DNA of 64,000 nt, taken from positions 310,001 through 374,000 of the forward strand of contig JTDA01000001.1 of assembly GCA_000803105.1 (NCBI GenBank). The letters run 5' to 3'. Source of the DNA: Coprobacter secundus. GTDB taxonomy: Bacteria > Bacteroidota > Bacteroidia > Bacteroidales > Coprobacteraceae. A model generated the notes under the pieces. That model made no database searches. It had not been told where the DNA came from and saw only the letters and a program-made list of their open reading frames with translations. The position numbers and the translations under genes are program-made. Of this stretch, positions 24,480 through 33,739 are shown piece by piece (positions within the stretch are counted from its first letter, which is position 1; each line of letters opens with the position of its first letter).

Positions 24480-26048
24480 TTAGGGTATGGGAGCAAATGT
24501 CAACCGATTTATTACCCCTCTCCACATCTGCTGTTCGAGGTTCCCACCGGAATCTTTTCCACCGAACATATAGATATAGGGTACCAGCCCGTCGGTCAAT
24601 CCGTCGGCCGATTTCATATATCGAGGCAATTCGGCAACCTTCAAGAAATTCCAGCCTGCCAAACTACTCTTTGTTATCACATTTTCCTTAAACACGACCA
24701 CCGACGCAAACGACGTAGCCGGGAATGCTTCGGGCAAAGCCAATACCGACCCATCTTTTACCTTATCCCAATATTGCGCCGGATTACTGGTCGTATACAT
24801 ATCTTTGAGGCAATCATACCCATCCGAACCTCCTACGACAAAGAAAGTAGGCCATTCGGTACGAACCCCCGTAGACGAATCGTACGTATATGTGCAATAG
24901 GGGAAGAACATGGCTCCTTCTCTCGGAGTAATCAGAGACTTCATGCCCAACTTTGCCCAACCATCAGCCTCTCCATCATACCCCCAAACAGCTGCTGTCA
25001 ACGAACCGTCAGCCAAACGCCCCCCGACAAATGCAGTCTGAGGCAATCCGTAATCACCCCCATCGTATATTACAATCATATTACTGTAACCTGATACGGG
25101 AAAATCATTTTCTATCGTCCGTGGCGCATAACCCTCGGGACGAGGATAACAATCATGCTTATAAGTATCACCATCCTTTATCACACCCAACAATCGGATA
25201 TCTGCCGGTGCTTCTTCGGAATCGGTCCATACGCCAATCAATGAATAGAACGGTTTATCTATGGCTACACTCTCCCAAGACTTTCCGTCGGCTGAACGGT
25301 AAAGCTCTCCCGCATCGCTCAGGGCATATAAATAGTCTGGAGCCGATTGTATCGAACCTACATTCAGGACAAATCCGGGAGTTATCACCTCTTTGTTCCA
25401 AAGTGCTATCTCTGAAGGTCTCTGACTGGTAGCCAGTGAATAACTACTCCCATCTCCCGTAAAACAGAACAAAGTCTCTTTATATAATACAGTCTTTTGT
25501 ACAGTCGGACTCGCGAGGGCAGAAGGTAACTCAGTTTTTGTCAGCTCTTTCCACTGTAACGAATCGGCCACGATCTGGTGCACACGCACATCAATATAAT
25601 ATATCTGTTTATTCCCGTTGGGAGCGGTTACCGTCATTTTTACAGAAGCTTTCTTATCGGTATCGGTCCACGGTTTTCCGGAGAAATCCAACGAATCGGT
25701 ACTGTTTGTCAGATAGTCTACTGTCGTAACATTTTCTTCGTCCTGCTTGGTATAGGCAATCTCCACTGCCGAAGCAGATGAAAATGTGATATTAGCCACC
25801 AAAGATGATATATCGGACTTATAAGGAAGGGAATCGGCATTAAAAATGTATCCGTTCACTGCATCTATAGTAAAGAAACAGCTTGAATAAGGAACATCCG
25901 AACCCGATTTATTGCTTAATGAAAAAGATTTTACCAATGTATTTCCGGATACGGTATAAGGCTCCGACTCCTCGTCGCTATTACAACCTATCCCCATCAA
26001 AAGGATAAAAAAGGAGAACAGATATATACTTACTTTTTGCAATTTCAT
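24480..26048 (-). CDS. DUF6242-type surface lipoprotein
   Basis: This 522-residue lipoprotein has lipobox LMGIGC with Cys22, followed by NSDEE, an acidic stretch consistent with the Bacteroidota lipoprotein export signal for the cell surface. The N-terminal part (about 30-170) looks like two beta-sandwich modules. The rest contains repeated GG(K/R)xxx and W..V motifs (FVVGGSDGYD, YIYMFGGKD) suggestive of a Kelch-like propeller. This fits DUF6242. It is in line with the DUF6089 operon (72-bp gap) but has its own promoter element upstream. The biological role is unknown. Confidence 0.75.
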   Translation of the reverse strand: MKLQKVSIYLFSFFILLMGIGCNSDEESEPYTVSGNTLVKSFSLSNKSGSDVPYSSCFFTIDAVNGYIFNADSLPYKSDISSLVANITFSSASAVEIAYTKQDEENVTTVDYLTNSTDSLDFSGKPWTDTDKKASVKMTVTAPNGNKQIYYIDVRVHQIVADSLQWKELTKTELPSALASPTVQKTVLYKETLFCFTGDGSSYSLATSQRPSEIALWNKEVITPGFVLNVGSIQSAPDYLYALSDAGELYRSADGKSWESVAIDKPFYSLIGVWTDSEEAPADIRLLGVIKDGDTYKHDCYPRPEGYAPRTIENDFPVSGYSNMIVIYDGGDYGLPQTAFVGGRLADGSLTAAVWGYDGEADGWAKLGMKSLITPREGAMFFPYCTYTYDSSTGVRTEWPTFFVVGGSDGYDCLKDMYTTSNPAQYWDKVKDGSVLALPEAFPATSFASVVVFKENVITKSSLAGWNFLKVAELPRYMKSADGLTDGLVPYIYMFGGKDSGGNLEQQMWRGVINRLTFAPIP

Positions 26049-26082
26049 TATGAATGACTTTTCTTGATTACAGTTTTAGCTG

Positions 26083-26090
26083 CAAAAATA
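26083..26090 (-). promoter_or_regulatory. Promoter -7 element of the DUF6242 gene
   Basis: On the minus strand TATTTTTG matches TAnnTTTG, about 34 bp before the ATG. No well-spaced TTTG was found. The remaining AT-rich gap to ribD (26091-26258) shows no other clear element. Confidence 0.5.
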
Positions 26091-26258
26091 GAAACAATTT
26101 TTACTTTATGCGAGAGGATAGCATATTATTATAATAATTTAGTGATAAATTAATGAGAATTTTAACCCTTATACATTTTTCCAAATGTAGCAAACGCCAA
26201 CTATTCACAATTATAAATATCGTCAGAAAACAACAATCAAACGACAAAAAATACATTT

Positions 26259-27308
26259 TCATCGATTGATGACCTTTATAATCTCCGAATTTCCATGTTT
26301 CTCAAAGGCAACTTTTGTGCCGGATATGACCGGAGAGGGGATACCCGCTTTTAACACTTGTTTACCTATTTCTATGTGAGCCTCGTCCCAATACTCCGAA
26401 TCGATAAAACTCTGCAATGTATAACGCCCTCCTTCTACAATCAAAGACTGAATCTTTTTTTCATACAAGCACTGTAATATTGCCGGAACCACCGGTTTTG
26501 AAAAATCGATTGTTATATATTCTACCTCTCCTTCCGGAACATGCTTCCCGGAGGTAAATACCAAAGTCTTTATCCCATCGGTAAAAAGTCTCAGATTACG
26601 GGGCAACGACAAGTCTTTATCGATAACCACACGTAACGGGTTATCTCCGGTCCAATAACGCACCGTCAAGGAAGGATTGTCCATCTCCGCAGTCTTACGT
26701 CCCACCAATATGGCATCATATAATGACCGCATACGGTGCACCAAAGCAGATGTCACTGCATCGGATATCACACAGGCTTTTTCACTCTTATCCCGCAAGC
26801 AATCAATATACCCATCCGCACTTTGTGCCCATTTCAATATAATATAGGGCCTTTTTTTCGTCTGTACGGTTATAAAGCATTTGTTCAATTCAAGACATTC
26901 TTTCTCCAATACTCCCACTCTCACATCGAGACCGGCACGGCGCAGCATATCCGCTCCACGCCCCGAGACCTCCGGGAAAGGGTCGAGGCAGCCTATCACC
27001 ACATGCGGTATTCCGCTGTCTATAATCAACCGGCTGCATGGAGGCGTCTTGCCATAATGAGAACAAGGCTCCAAAGAAACATATATCGTAGACCGCTTCA
27101 ATAAAGAACGGTCCCGGACAGAATTCACCGCATTCACCTCTGCATGAGCTTCACCGCATTTGCGATGATAGCCCTCCCCTATAATCTTACCGTCGCACAC
27201 GATAACGGCTCCTACCATCGGATTGGGAGATACATGCCCCTGTCCCAACGATGCAAGCTGCAAACAGCGGCGCATATACAACTCATCAGTCTTTTTCAGA
27301 TTAGCCAT
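26259..27308 (-). CDS. ribD: Bifunctional riboflavin biosynthesis deaminase/reductase
   Basis: This 349-residue cytoplasmic enzyme carries out the deamination and side-chain reduction steps of riboflavin synthesis. The zinc deaminase domain (about 5-145) has H55-A-E57 and PCSHYGKTPPC with C82 and C91 as zinc ligands. The reductase domain (about 150-349) contains LKWAQSADGYID and LIVEGGRYTLQSFI. It is divergent from prmC, with only 38 bp between start codons. Confidence 0.96.
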   Translation of the reverse strand: MANLKKTDELYMRRCLQLASLGQGHVSPNPMVGAVIVCDGKIIGEGYHRKCGEAHAEVNAVNSVRDRSLLKRSTIYVSLEPCSHYGKTPPCSRLIIDSGIPHVVIGCLDPFPEVSGRGADMLRRAGLDVRVGVLEKECLELNKCFITVQTKKRPYIILKWAQSADGYIDCLRDKSEKACVISDAVTSALVHRMRSLYDAILVGRKTAEMDNPSLTVRYWTGDNPLRVVIDKDLSLPRNLRLFTDGIKTLVFTSGKHVPEGEVEYITIDFSKPVVPAILQCLYEKKIQSLIVEGGRYTLQSFIDSEYWDEAHIEIGKQVLKAGIPSPVISGTKVAFEKHGNSEIIKVINR

Positions 27309-27323
27309 AACATAATTTTATAT

Positions 27324-27331
27324 TATCTTTG
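27324..27331 (+). promoter_or_regulatory. Promoter -7 element of prmC
   Basis: TATCTTTG matches TAnnTTTG. It overlaps an in-frame TTG at 27329 that could otherwise be taken as the prmC start, so it rules out that start and supports the ATG at 27347. Confidence 0.7.
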
Positions 27332-27346
27332 CATCAAAGTACTCAT

Positions 27347-28195
27347 ATGCAAGACACTATACGACACATAAAAGAGTCCTTAAAAGGATTATATCCACCG
27401 GAAGAGATAGGCAGCTTCATAAGACTTATCTTTGAAAAAGTATGCCGGTACTCTACCGTCGATTTTATTTTATGCAAAAATAAAACTTTATCGCCAACCC
27501 AGCATCAACAAATCATTGCAATCGTAAAAAGATTGCAAAAATATGAACCTATACAATATATATTAGGCGAAACCTGGTTCTACGGACTACGGCTCAAAAC
27601 GGCTCCAGGAGCCCTGATTCCCCGACCTGAAACAGAAGAACTGGCCGACCTGATCATCAAACGGCATAAAAACGACATCGGCCGGCTCGTCGATATAGGT
27701 ACCGGAAGCGGATGTCTGGCCATCGCTCTGGCCTTGAACATGCCCGGAATAAAAACAGAAGGGTGGGATATCTCGACAAATGCCCTAAAAATAGCACAAG
27801 AAAATGCATTGTCTTCAAACGCTCCCATAAAATTCAGACAGGTAAACATTCTTGAATATTCTCCCTCTCCGGACGAATATGGGAAATACGACATATGGGT
27901 AAGCAATCCGCCCTATGTGAGGGAGTGCGAAAAAAACGAAATGAAAGATAATGTGCTTAAATACGAGCCGTATCAAGCTCTGTTCGTCCCCGATAACGAC
28001 CCGCTATTGTTTTACCGGAAAATCGGGACAACTGCCCTTGACACAGTAAAGCCTGGAGGAAATTTATATTTCGAGATAAATGCCAATCTAGGGAACGAAA
28101 CCGTAAATTTGCTGGCCGGTCTGGGATACCGTAACATAGAATTACTCAAAGACATGCAACAAAGAGACCGCATCGTCTCCGCCATCCTTCCATAA
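27347..28195 (+). CDS. prmC: Release factor glutamine methyltransferase
   Basis: This 282-residue SAM-dependent enzyme methylates the glutamine of the GGQ motif in peptide-chain release factors. It has an N-terminal helical domain, IPRPETEEL at about 91-99, SAM-binding VDIGTGSGCLA at 115-125 and the catalytic NPPY at 187-190. The start at 27347 is chosen because the longer frame from a TTG at 27329 would place the start inside the promoter. It heads a compact run with recX and comF. Confidence 0.95.
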   Translation: MQDTIRHIKESLKGLYPPEEIGSFIRLIFEKVCRYSTVDFILCKNKTLSPTQHQQIIAIVKRLQKYEPIQYILGETWFYGLRLKTAPGALIPRPETEELADLIIKRHKNDIGRLVDIGTGSGCLAIALALNMPGIKTEGWDISTNALKIAQENALSSNAPIKFRQVNILEYSPSPDEYGKYDIWVSNPPYVRECEKNEMKDNVLKYEPYQALFVPDNDPLLFYRKIGTTALDTVKPGGNLYFEINANLGNETVNLLAGLGYRNIELLKDMQQRDRIVSAILP

Positions 28196-28207
28196 AACCA
28201 AGCAATC

Positions 28208-28672
28208 ATGCAGAAACAATTATCACCCGAAGAAGCTTTACACCGTGCGGCAGCCCTCTGCTCTGCCGGAGAACAATGTATCTTCGATATCCGTGAAAAA
28301 CTTTTACGTTGGGGAATCGCCCCAAATGACTCAAAAGAAATTATCGAAAAACTGATACAAGGAAAATTTATTGACGAGGAACGTTATTGCAAAAGTTTTG
28401 TCAATGACAAATTCCGATTCAATAAATGGGGAAAAGTGAAAATTATATATGCTCTCCGGCAAAAGGGCATCCCCTCTCAAAGCATCAACAACGCCATAAA
28501 CTGCATAGATGAAGAAAAATACCTGGAAACATTGCAGGAAACGATACTATCCAAAAGAAAAAGTATAAAAGACGATACTCCGGAAAATGTAAAGGCAAAA
28601 CTGTTCCGCTTTGCAGCATCCCGAGGATTCGAGCCCGAATACATAAATCTTTGCCTGAAAACTATCCGATAA
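28208..28672 (+). CDS. recX: RecX-family regulatory protein
   Basis: This 154-residue helical protein matches RecX, which binds and inhibits RecA filaments. The visible motifs are LxxWGI...IIEKLIQGKFIDEERY, FVNDKFRFNKWGKVKI and IYALRQKGI, the three-helix repeats of the family. It is 12 bp after prmC and 4 bp before comF, so the three are likely one operon. Confidence 0.9.
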   Translation: MQKQLSPEEALHRAAALCSAGEQCIFDIREKLLRWGIAPNDSKEIIEKLIQGKFIDEERYCKSFVNDKFRFNKWGKVKIIYALRQKGIPSQSINNAINCIDEEKYLETLQETILSKRKSIKDDTPENVKAKLFRFAASRGFEPEYINLCLKTIR

Positions 28673-28676
28673 AAAC

Positions 28677-29375
28677 ATGTCCTCTCTCAAGCAACATATA
28701 AGTTATCTGGTCGATTTGTTTTATCCCCGCATCTGTCTGGTTTGCGGCCGTGCTCTGCAAAGCCACGAGAAGCATCTATGTATGTATTGCATCCAAAACA
28801 TTCCCCGCACACAATTCCATTCCCACAGCGAAGACAATATCATGGAGCACCTCTTCCGAGGCAAAGTCCAGATAGAAAAAGCCGTCGCATTTTTCTATTT
28901 CACCCACCATGGAGACTACCGTCATCTGATACACCAAATCAAGTATCGGGGAGAAAAAGAATGTGCCCGTTATCTGGGTGAGATATATGCCCGGGAACTC
29001 GGAGCAGAATTCTTTACAGATATAGATTTACTGGTTCCCGTCCCACTCCATCCGAAACGGCACAAAAAAAGAGGATACAATCAAAGTGAATGGATTGCCA
29101 TGGGCATCTCCGATTTCACCGGAAAAGATATCGACCGGTACCTCATCCACAGATGCGGAACAAGCGAAACCCAAACCAATAAAGGTATCTACAAACGATG
29201 GGAAAATACTCAAAACATATTCGCTTTAGGAAACACTTCGGATGCAGAAGGCAAACATCTGCTGCTCATCGATGATGTCGTAACCACCGGTGCCACCCTG
29301 CTTTCCTGCGCTAATACCTTGTCGAATATTAAAAATATCAAAATTAGCTTGTTAACATTGGCTATGGCACAATAA
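28677..29375 (+). CDS. comF: ComF-family amidophosphoribosyltransferase-like protein
   Basis: This 232-residue protein has an N-terminal zinc finger (C20, C23, C35, C38) and a C-terminal phosphoribosyltransferase domain with the PRPP motif LLIDDVVTTGATL. The segment LVPVPLHPKRHKKRGYNQSE is characteristic. ComF homologues are needed for DNA uptake in naturally competent species; in Bacteroidota the role is not established. It is the last gene of the prmC-recX-comF run. Confidence 0.9.
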   Translation: MSSLKQHISYLVDLFYPRICLVCGRALQSHEKHLCMYCIQNIPRTQFHSHSEDNIMEHLFRGKVQIEKAVAFFYFTHHGDYRHLIHQIKYRGEKECARYLGEIYARELGAEFFTDIDLLVPVPLHPKRHKKRGYNQSEWIAMGISDFTGKDIDRYLIHRCGTSETQTNKGIYKRWENTQNIFALGNTSDAEGKHLLLIDDVVTTGATLLSCANTLSNIKNIKISLLTLAMAQ

Positions 29376-29425
29376 AAAAATAGAAAAAAGCAGATATAAA
29401 TTTTCGGTGTACCACCCTTATTTCG

Positions 29426-29433
29426 TATCTTTG
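29426..29433 (+). promoter_or_regulatory. Promoter -7 element of pyrE
   Basis: TATCTTTG matches TAnnTTTG. The position -33 box is poor (TTCG). The expected transcript start is around 29440. Confidence 0.6.
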
Positions 29434-29494
29434 TTTCCCAATTGAAAACATAACGAAAATGGTCAGAAAATCAATACAAAATACAACAAGCAAC

Positions 29495-30133
29495 ATGAAA
29501 ACATTAGAAAGAATCCTCGCTGAAAAACTGTTGAAAATAAGCGCTGTAAAGCTACAGCCTTCCAATTCTTTTACATGGGCTTCCGGCTGGAAATCGCCTA
29601 TTTATACCGATAATCGCAGAACACTATCATACCCGACATTAAGGACCTTTATCAAAGTAGAGTTGTGTCGCCTTATTATGGAAAACTTTGAAGGAGTAGA
29701 TGCCATTGCCGGAGTAGCTACCGGGGCTATCGCTCAAGGTGCCCTTGTGGCCGACGAGCTCGGATTGCCTTACGTCTATGTACGTTCGGCACCCAAAGAC
29801 CACGGGCTGGAAAATCTCATTGAAGGAAACCTCATCCCGGGACAAAAAGTCGTAGTTATAGAAGACCTTATCTCTACCGGAGGAAGCAGCCTGAAAGCTG
29901 TAGAGGCTATTCGTAACGCAGGCTGTGAAGTCATAGGTATGGCTGCCATCTTCACGTATGGATTCCCCATTGCCATAGAACGGTTCAAAGAAGCGAAAGT
30001 AAAACTGTTGACACTCAGCAACTATAATGCTGTGCTCGAAGTAGCGCTTGAAACAAACTACATCGCAGAGGAAGACTTGGCAACTTTACACGAATGGAGA
30101 ACCGACCCTTCTATCTGGAATCCTAATAAATAA
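29495..30133 (+). CDS. pyrE: Orotate phosphoribosyltransferase
   Basis: This 212-residue enzyme converts orotate and PRPP to OMP in pyrimidine synthesis. The motifs WASGWKSPIYTDNR and GVATGAIAQGALVAD are present, and the PRPP loop VVVIEDLISTGGSS is intact. The frame is also open from an ATG at 29459, but the start at 29495 (MKTLERILAEKLL) gives the normal family length. A promoter element is at 29426-29433. Confidence 0.95.
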   Translation: MKTLERILAEKLLKISAVKLQPSNSFTWASGWKSPIYTDNRRTLSYPTLRTFIKVELCRLIMENFEGVDAIAGVATGAIAQGALVADELGLPYVYVRSAPKDHGLENLIEGNLIPGQKVVVIEDLISTGGSSLKAVEAIRNAGCEVIGMAAIFTYGFPIAIERFKEAKVKLLTLSNYNAVLEVALETNYIAEEDLATLHEWRTDPSIWNPNK

Positions 30134-30152
30134 CAATAAAAAGATATTACGA

Positions 30153-30566
30153 ATGGCACAATTCGAAAGTACGGTAAAAATGGTTCCGGCACCTGTCGAA
30201 ACCATTTTTAATACACTCTCCGACTTGAACAATCTGGAGAAAATCAAAGACAAAATTCCGGCTGACAAAGTCAAAGATTTTTCTTTCGACGCTGATAGTT
30301 GCAGCTTCTCCGTCACACCGGTAGGAAGCTTGAAAGTCGTTGTCATCGAACGGGAACCGTACAAAACCATAAAATTCGGTACAGAAAATTCGCCCGTTCC
30401 ATTTTTCATGTGGATACAGTTATTGCCTGTTACGGACAATGAAAGTAAAATGAAATTGACAGTCAAAGCCGAACTAAATCCGTTTATACATAAAATGATA
30501 GCAAAGCCTCTGCAAGAAGGCCTTGAAAAAATGGCTGAAGCACTGTCCAACATTTCTTACCAATGA
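30153..30566 (+). CDS. Small SRPBCC/Bet v 1-fold protein
   Basis: This 137-residue soluble protein opens MAQFESTVKMVPAPVETIF with the segment LNNLEKIKDKIP. It ends with a long helix (LQEGLEKMAEALSN), the usual START/SRPBCC layout of a helix closing over a ligand pocket. No catalytic residue can be named. The start at 30153 is preferred over the longer frame from 30048, which would overlap pyrE. It lies between pyrE (19 bp) and argH and is probably co-transcribed with pyrE. Confidence 0.8.
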   Translation: MAQFESTVKMVPAPVETIFNTLSDLNNLEKIKDKIPADKVKDFSFDADSCSFSVTPVGSLKVVVIEREPYKTIKFGTENSPVPFFMWIQLLPVTDNESKMKLTVKAELNPFIHKMIAKPLQEGLEKMAEALSNISYQ

Positions 30567-30645
30567 AGAAACGTTGCATAAAAAATACCAAACAATCACT
30601 ATTCACAGTATATTGATACTGCTTATTATTTTTCGCATATAAACT

Positions 30646-31986
30646 ATGGCTCAGAAACTTTGGGAAAAAAACGTACAAGTAGACCGTGATATAGAAAAAT
30701 TCACTGTAGGCAAAGACCGGGAAATGGACTTATTTCTGGCCCGCTATGATATCTTAGGCTCTATCGCACATATCACCATGCTCGAAAGCATCGGCTTGCT
30801 GACTCGTGATGAACTGGACCGGTTGGTAGAAGAGCTTCGCCGGATATATGCCATTGCCGAAAAAGGAGAATTCGTCATCGAAGATGGAGTCGAAGACGTA
30901 CACTCTCAAGTCGAACTCATGCTGACCCGGAAATTAGGAGATATCGGGAAGAAAATCCATAGCGGTCGCTCACGCAACGACCAAGTGCTCGTCGACTTGA
31001 AATTATTTACCCGTAGCGAAATCAAAGAACTTGTCACCCTTTGTTACCGGCTATTCAACATATTAGTCGACCAAAGCGAAAAATATAAAAACGTATTGAT
31101 GCCCGGCTATACCCATCTGCAAATTGCCATGCCGTCATCTTTCGGACTATGGTTCGGCGCTTACGCCGAAAGCTTGGTCGATGACCTCACCGTTTTACAG
31201 GCTGCTTACCGGATATGCAATCGCAACCCGTTAGGCTCGGCAGCCGGATACGGTTCGTCATTCCCGCTGAACAGAACCATGACTACCCGCCTGCTCGGGT
31301 TTGACTCGATGGATTACAATGTCGTATATGCACAGATGGGACGAGGCAAGACCGAACGAATTGTTGCATCAGCCATGGCCTCCATTGCAGCGACACTGTC
31401 AAAACTGGCATTCGATGCCTGTCTCTTCAATTCCCAAAATTTCGGTTTTATAAAACTGCCTGATGAGTATACTACCGGGTCGAGCATCATGCCTCACAAA
31501 AAGAATCCGGATGTATTCGAGCTGACCCGAGCCAGATGTAATAAAATACAGGCGTTACCATACGAAATTACACTGATATCAAATAATCTTCCTTCCGGAT
31601 ATTTCCGCGACTTACAAATAATCAAGGAAGCATTCCTACCCTCATTCAGCAATCTCAAAGAATGTCTGGTCATGGTTACACAGATGATGACCCATCTCAC
31701 CGTAAACCAACACATTCTCGATGACGACAAATACAAACTGATATTCAGTGTAGAAGAGGTAAACCGACTTACCTTGTCCGGAGTTCCTTTCAGAGATGCT
31801 TACAAGAAAGTAGGGCTTGACATCGAAGCCGGAAAATTCGATCACGACAAAGAAGTGCACCACTCTCATGAAGGTAGCATCGGAAATCTTTGCAACGACC
31901 GCATACAACTACTGATGCAACAAATTATAGACGGCTTCAATTTCCATAAAGTAGAAAATGCAGAACAAAATCTGTTAGGGAGATGA
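30646..31986 (+). CDS. argH: Argininosuccinate lyase
   Basis: This 446-residue enzyme splits argininosuccinate into arginine and fumarate. The signature TGSSIMPHKKNPDVFEL, with the catalytic serine loop, is present, as are HSGRSRNDQVLVDLKLF and AAGYGSSFPLNR. Length is typical. No other arg gene is nearby. It is 79 bp from the SRPBCC gene. Confidence 0.97.
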   Translation: MAQKLWEKNVQVDRDIEKFTVGKDREMDLFLARYDILGSIAHITMLESIGLLTRDELDRLVEELRRIYAIAEKGEFVIEDGVEDVHSQVELMLTRKLGDIGKKIHSGRSRNDQVLVDLKLFTRSEIKELVTLCYRLFNILVDQSEKYKNVLMPGYTHLQIAMPSSFGLWFGAYAESLVDDLTVLQAAYRICNRNPLGSAAGYGSSFPLNRTMTTRLLGFDSMDYNVVYAQMGRGKTERIVASAMASIAATLSKLAFDACLFNSQNFGFIKLPDEYTTGSSIMPHKKNPDVFELTRARCNKIQALPYEITLISNNLPSGYFRDLQIIKEAFLPSFSNLKECLVMVTQMMTHLTVNQHILDDDKYKLIFSVEEVNRLTLSGVPFRDAYKKVGLDIEAGKFDHDKEVHHSHEGSIGNLCNDRIQLLMQQIIDGFNFHKVENAEQNLLGR

Positions 31987-32123
31987 CCTTGCCAAGCCCT
32001 GCAACACGATTATACATAAACAATGTTTAAAAGAGGGCTTGTGCATAACAAATTTCCAAAACAACCGTTATGTAAAAAAGGAACATTCAATTTCAGGATT
32101 TTATTAAAAAAATACCGGAAGCA

Positions 32124-33116
32124 ATGATATACAAAGCAAACGAACAACGTTACAGCTCCATGTCCTACAATAAATGCGGCAATAGCGGGCTATGGCTGCC
32201 GGCCGTTTCTCTCGGATTATGGCATAATTTCGGAGGGACAGACTGCTATGAAAACGGATTGGAAATAGTCAAATACGCATTTGATCACGGCATCACTCAT
32301 TTTGACTTGGCCAACAATTACGGGCCTCCTGCCGGAAGTGCAGAAGAGAACTTCGGCCGCATGCTGAAAAAAGAATTTGCTCCTTACCGCGACGAAATAA
32401 TCATTACCAGCAAAGCCGGCCATTTGATGTGGGACGGCCCGTATGGAGACGGCGGTTCAAGAAAATACATCATGGCAAGTATCGACCAAACATTAAAAAG
32501 ACTGCAAACCGACTATGTCGATATATTTTACAGTCACCGGTACGACCCCAATACCCCTCTCGATGAGACCCTACAAGCCTTATGCGATATCGTACGGCAA
32601 GGCAAGGCCCTCTATATCGGTCTGTCGAAATATCCCATCGATAAACTGTTGTATGCATTTAATTTCCTGAAAAACGCAGGAACACCTTGCCTGGTATACC
32701 AGGACAAATACAATATGCTCGCACGTAATGTAGAAGAACATCATTTGCACGCTGTGGAAACCCACGGAACCGGATTCGTCGCTTTTTCACCTTTGGCGCA
32801 AGGCATGCTTACCGATAAATATCTGCACGGAATACCTAAAGGTTCGCGAGCAGAACGCCCGGAAGGTTTTCTCAAAGCGGAACAAATCACCGATAAGGTC
32901 ATAACAACCGTAACCCGGCTACAAGAAATTGCACAAAAAAGAGGCCAAAGCACAGGACAACTGGCCCTGGCATGGGTACTGCACCATACAGCTGTAACAT
33001 CGGTCATCATCGGTGCCCGGAATGTAGAACAGCTAAAAGAAAATATGGAAACGCTAAACCATCTATCATTTACTGATGACGAAATCAAAAAAATAGAAGA
33101 AATCTTGCAAGCATGA
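32124..33116 (+). CDS. Aldo/keto reductase (YghZ/GAP reductase-like)
   Basis: This 330-residue TIM-barrel NADPH-dependent oxidoreductase has the catalytic tetrad visible as D and Y in DLANNYGPP, K in IITSKAGHLMWDG and H in IFYSHRYDP. The cofactor-binding C-terminal motif is VIIGARNVEQL. The opening YNKCGNSGLWLPAVSLGLW and overall features are closest to the YghZ group that reduces L-glyceraldehyde 3-phosphate or methylglyoxal. Its stop overlaps the start of the next gene (ATGA). The gap 31987-32123 carries an 8-bp stem (CAAGCCCT/AGGGCTTG) with a long loop but no T-run. Confidence 0.9.
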   Translation: MIYKANEQRYSSMSYNKCGNSGLWLPAVSLGLWHNFGGTDCYENGLEIVKYAFDHGITHFDLANNYGPPAGSAEENFGRMLKKEFAPYRDEIIITSKAGHLMWDGPYGDGGSRKYIMASIDQTLKRLQTDYVDIFYSHRYDPNTPLDETLQALCDIVRQGKALYIGLSKYPIDKLLYAFNFLKNAGTPCLVYQDKYNMLARNVEEHHLHAVETHGTGFVAFSPLAQGMLTDKYLHGIPKGSRAERPEGFLKAEQITDKVITTVTRLQEIAQKRGQSTGQLALAWVLHHTAVTSVIIGARNVEQLKENMETLNHLSFTDDEIKKIEEILQA

Positions 33117-33601
33117 AAATGTATAGAGCCATACTATCTGTCCTATTTTTGATATTCATACTCTCCGGATGCGACAAAAATATTTATGACCGCATTCCTA
33201 CATCGAACGTATATGTCAATATCGATGCTGCCCGGTGGGTGAGGTACGGTGTACACGGAATGGGCGACTCTCAAATATTTATCCTCAACCAGAAACCCGA
33301 AGGTTTCCAATATAATATATCCTCAGCTACCGGATTCGGAGGCATATTACTGGTCGGAGGCAACGAAAACCAGATACTGGCATTCGATATGGCATGCCCG
33401 GTAGAACGGTCGGCTCAAGTACGAATACACTTTGATGCCGATGCACTTTGCGCCCGGTGTGACAAATGCGGCTCCACCTACGACGTTTTTTCCGCAAACG
33501 GTGCACCCATGAGCGGACAAGCACATACACGCAAGTTTTTTCTACAACGATATAACGTTGTTTACAATTCTTTGACCGATGCATATACAATAACACGATA
33601 A
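33113..33601 (+). CDS. Lipoprotein with Rieske-like motif and altered ligands
   Basis: This 162-residue lipoprotein has a signal sequence and lipobox (FILSGC, Cys20). The C-terminal half aligns by eye with a Rieske ferredoxin: CPVE (95-98) sits where Rieske proteins have CPH, and CDKCGSTYD (116-124) where they have CPCHGSxFD. Both cluster histidines are replaced, but four cysteines remain (C95, C113, C116, C119). It could bind zinc or an unusual iron-sulfur cluster. It starts within the stop of the aldo/keto reductase, so the two are coupled. Similar small lipoproteins occur in Bacteroidales, but I know of no assigned function. Confidence 0.65.
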   Translation: MKMYRAILSVLFLIFILSGCDKNIYDRIPTSNVYVNIDAARWVRYGVHGMGDSQIFILNQKPEGFQYNISSATGFGGILLVGGNENQILAFDMACPVERSAQVRIHFDADALCARCDKCGSTYDVFSANGAPMSGQAHTRKFFLQRYNVVYNSLTDAYTITR

Positions 33602-33617
33602 AAATTTCACCGTTTAT

Positions 33618-33648
33618 TTTGAAAAAACAAAAAACAGTTCTATATTTG
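33618..33648 (+). promoter_or_regulatory. Promoter of the tRNA-Gly/tRNA-Leu pair
   Basis: TTTG (33618-33621), a 19-bp spacer and TATATTTG (33641-33648) match the Bacteroidota consensus exactly, 11 bp before the tRNA-Gly 5' end. Confidence 0.85.
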
Positions 33649-33659
33649 CACTCGCAAAT

Positions 33660-33735
33660 GCGAAAATAGCTCAGTTGGTAGAGCATAACCTTGCCAAGGT
33701 TAGGGTCGCGGGTTCGAGTCCCGTTTTTCGCTCCA
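33660..33735 (+). tRNA. tRNA-Gly (GCC anticodon), CCA encoded
   Basis: The 76-nt gene has acceptor GCGAAAA/TTTTCGC, anticodon loop TTGCCAA, T loop GTTCGAGTC and a discriminator T followed by a genomically encoded CCA. It is the only one of the seven tRNAs in this window with CCA encoded. Confidence 0.96.
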
Positions 33736-33739
33736 GGCC

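Noticed and set aside
27329..27346. Upstream TTG start for prmC
   Set aside because: It sits inside the TATCTTTG promoter element and would precede the transcription start; the ATG at 27347 gives the usual length.
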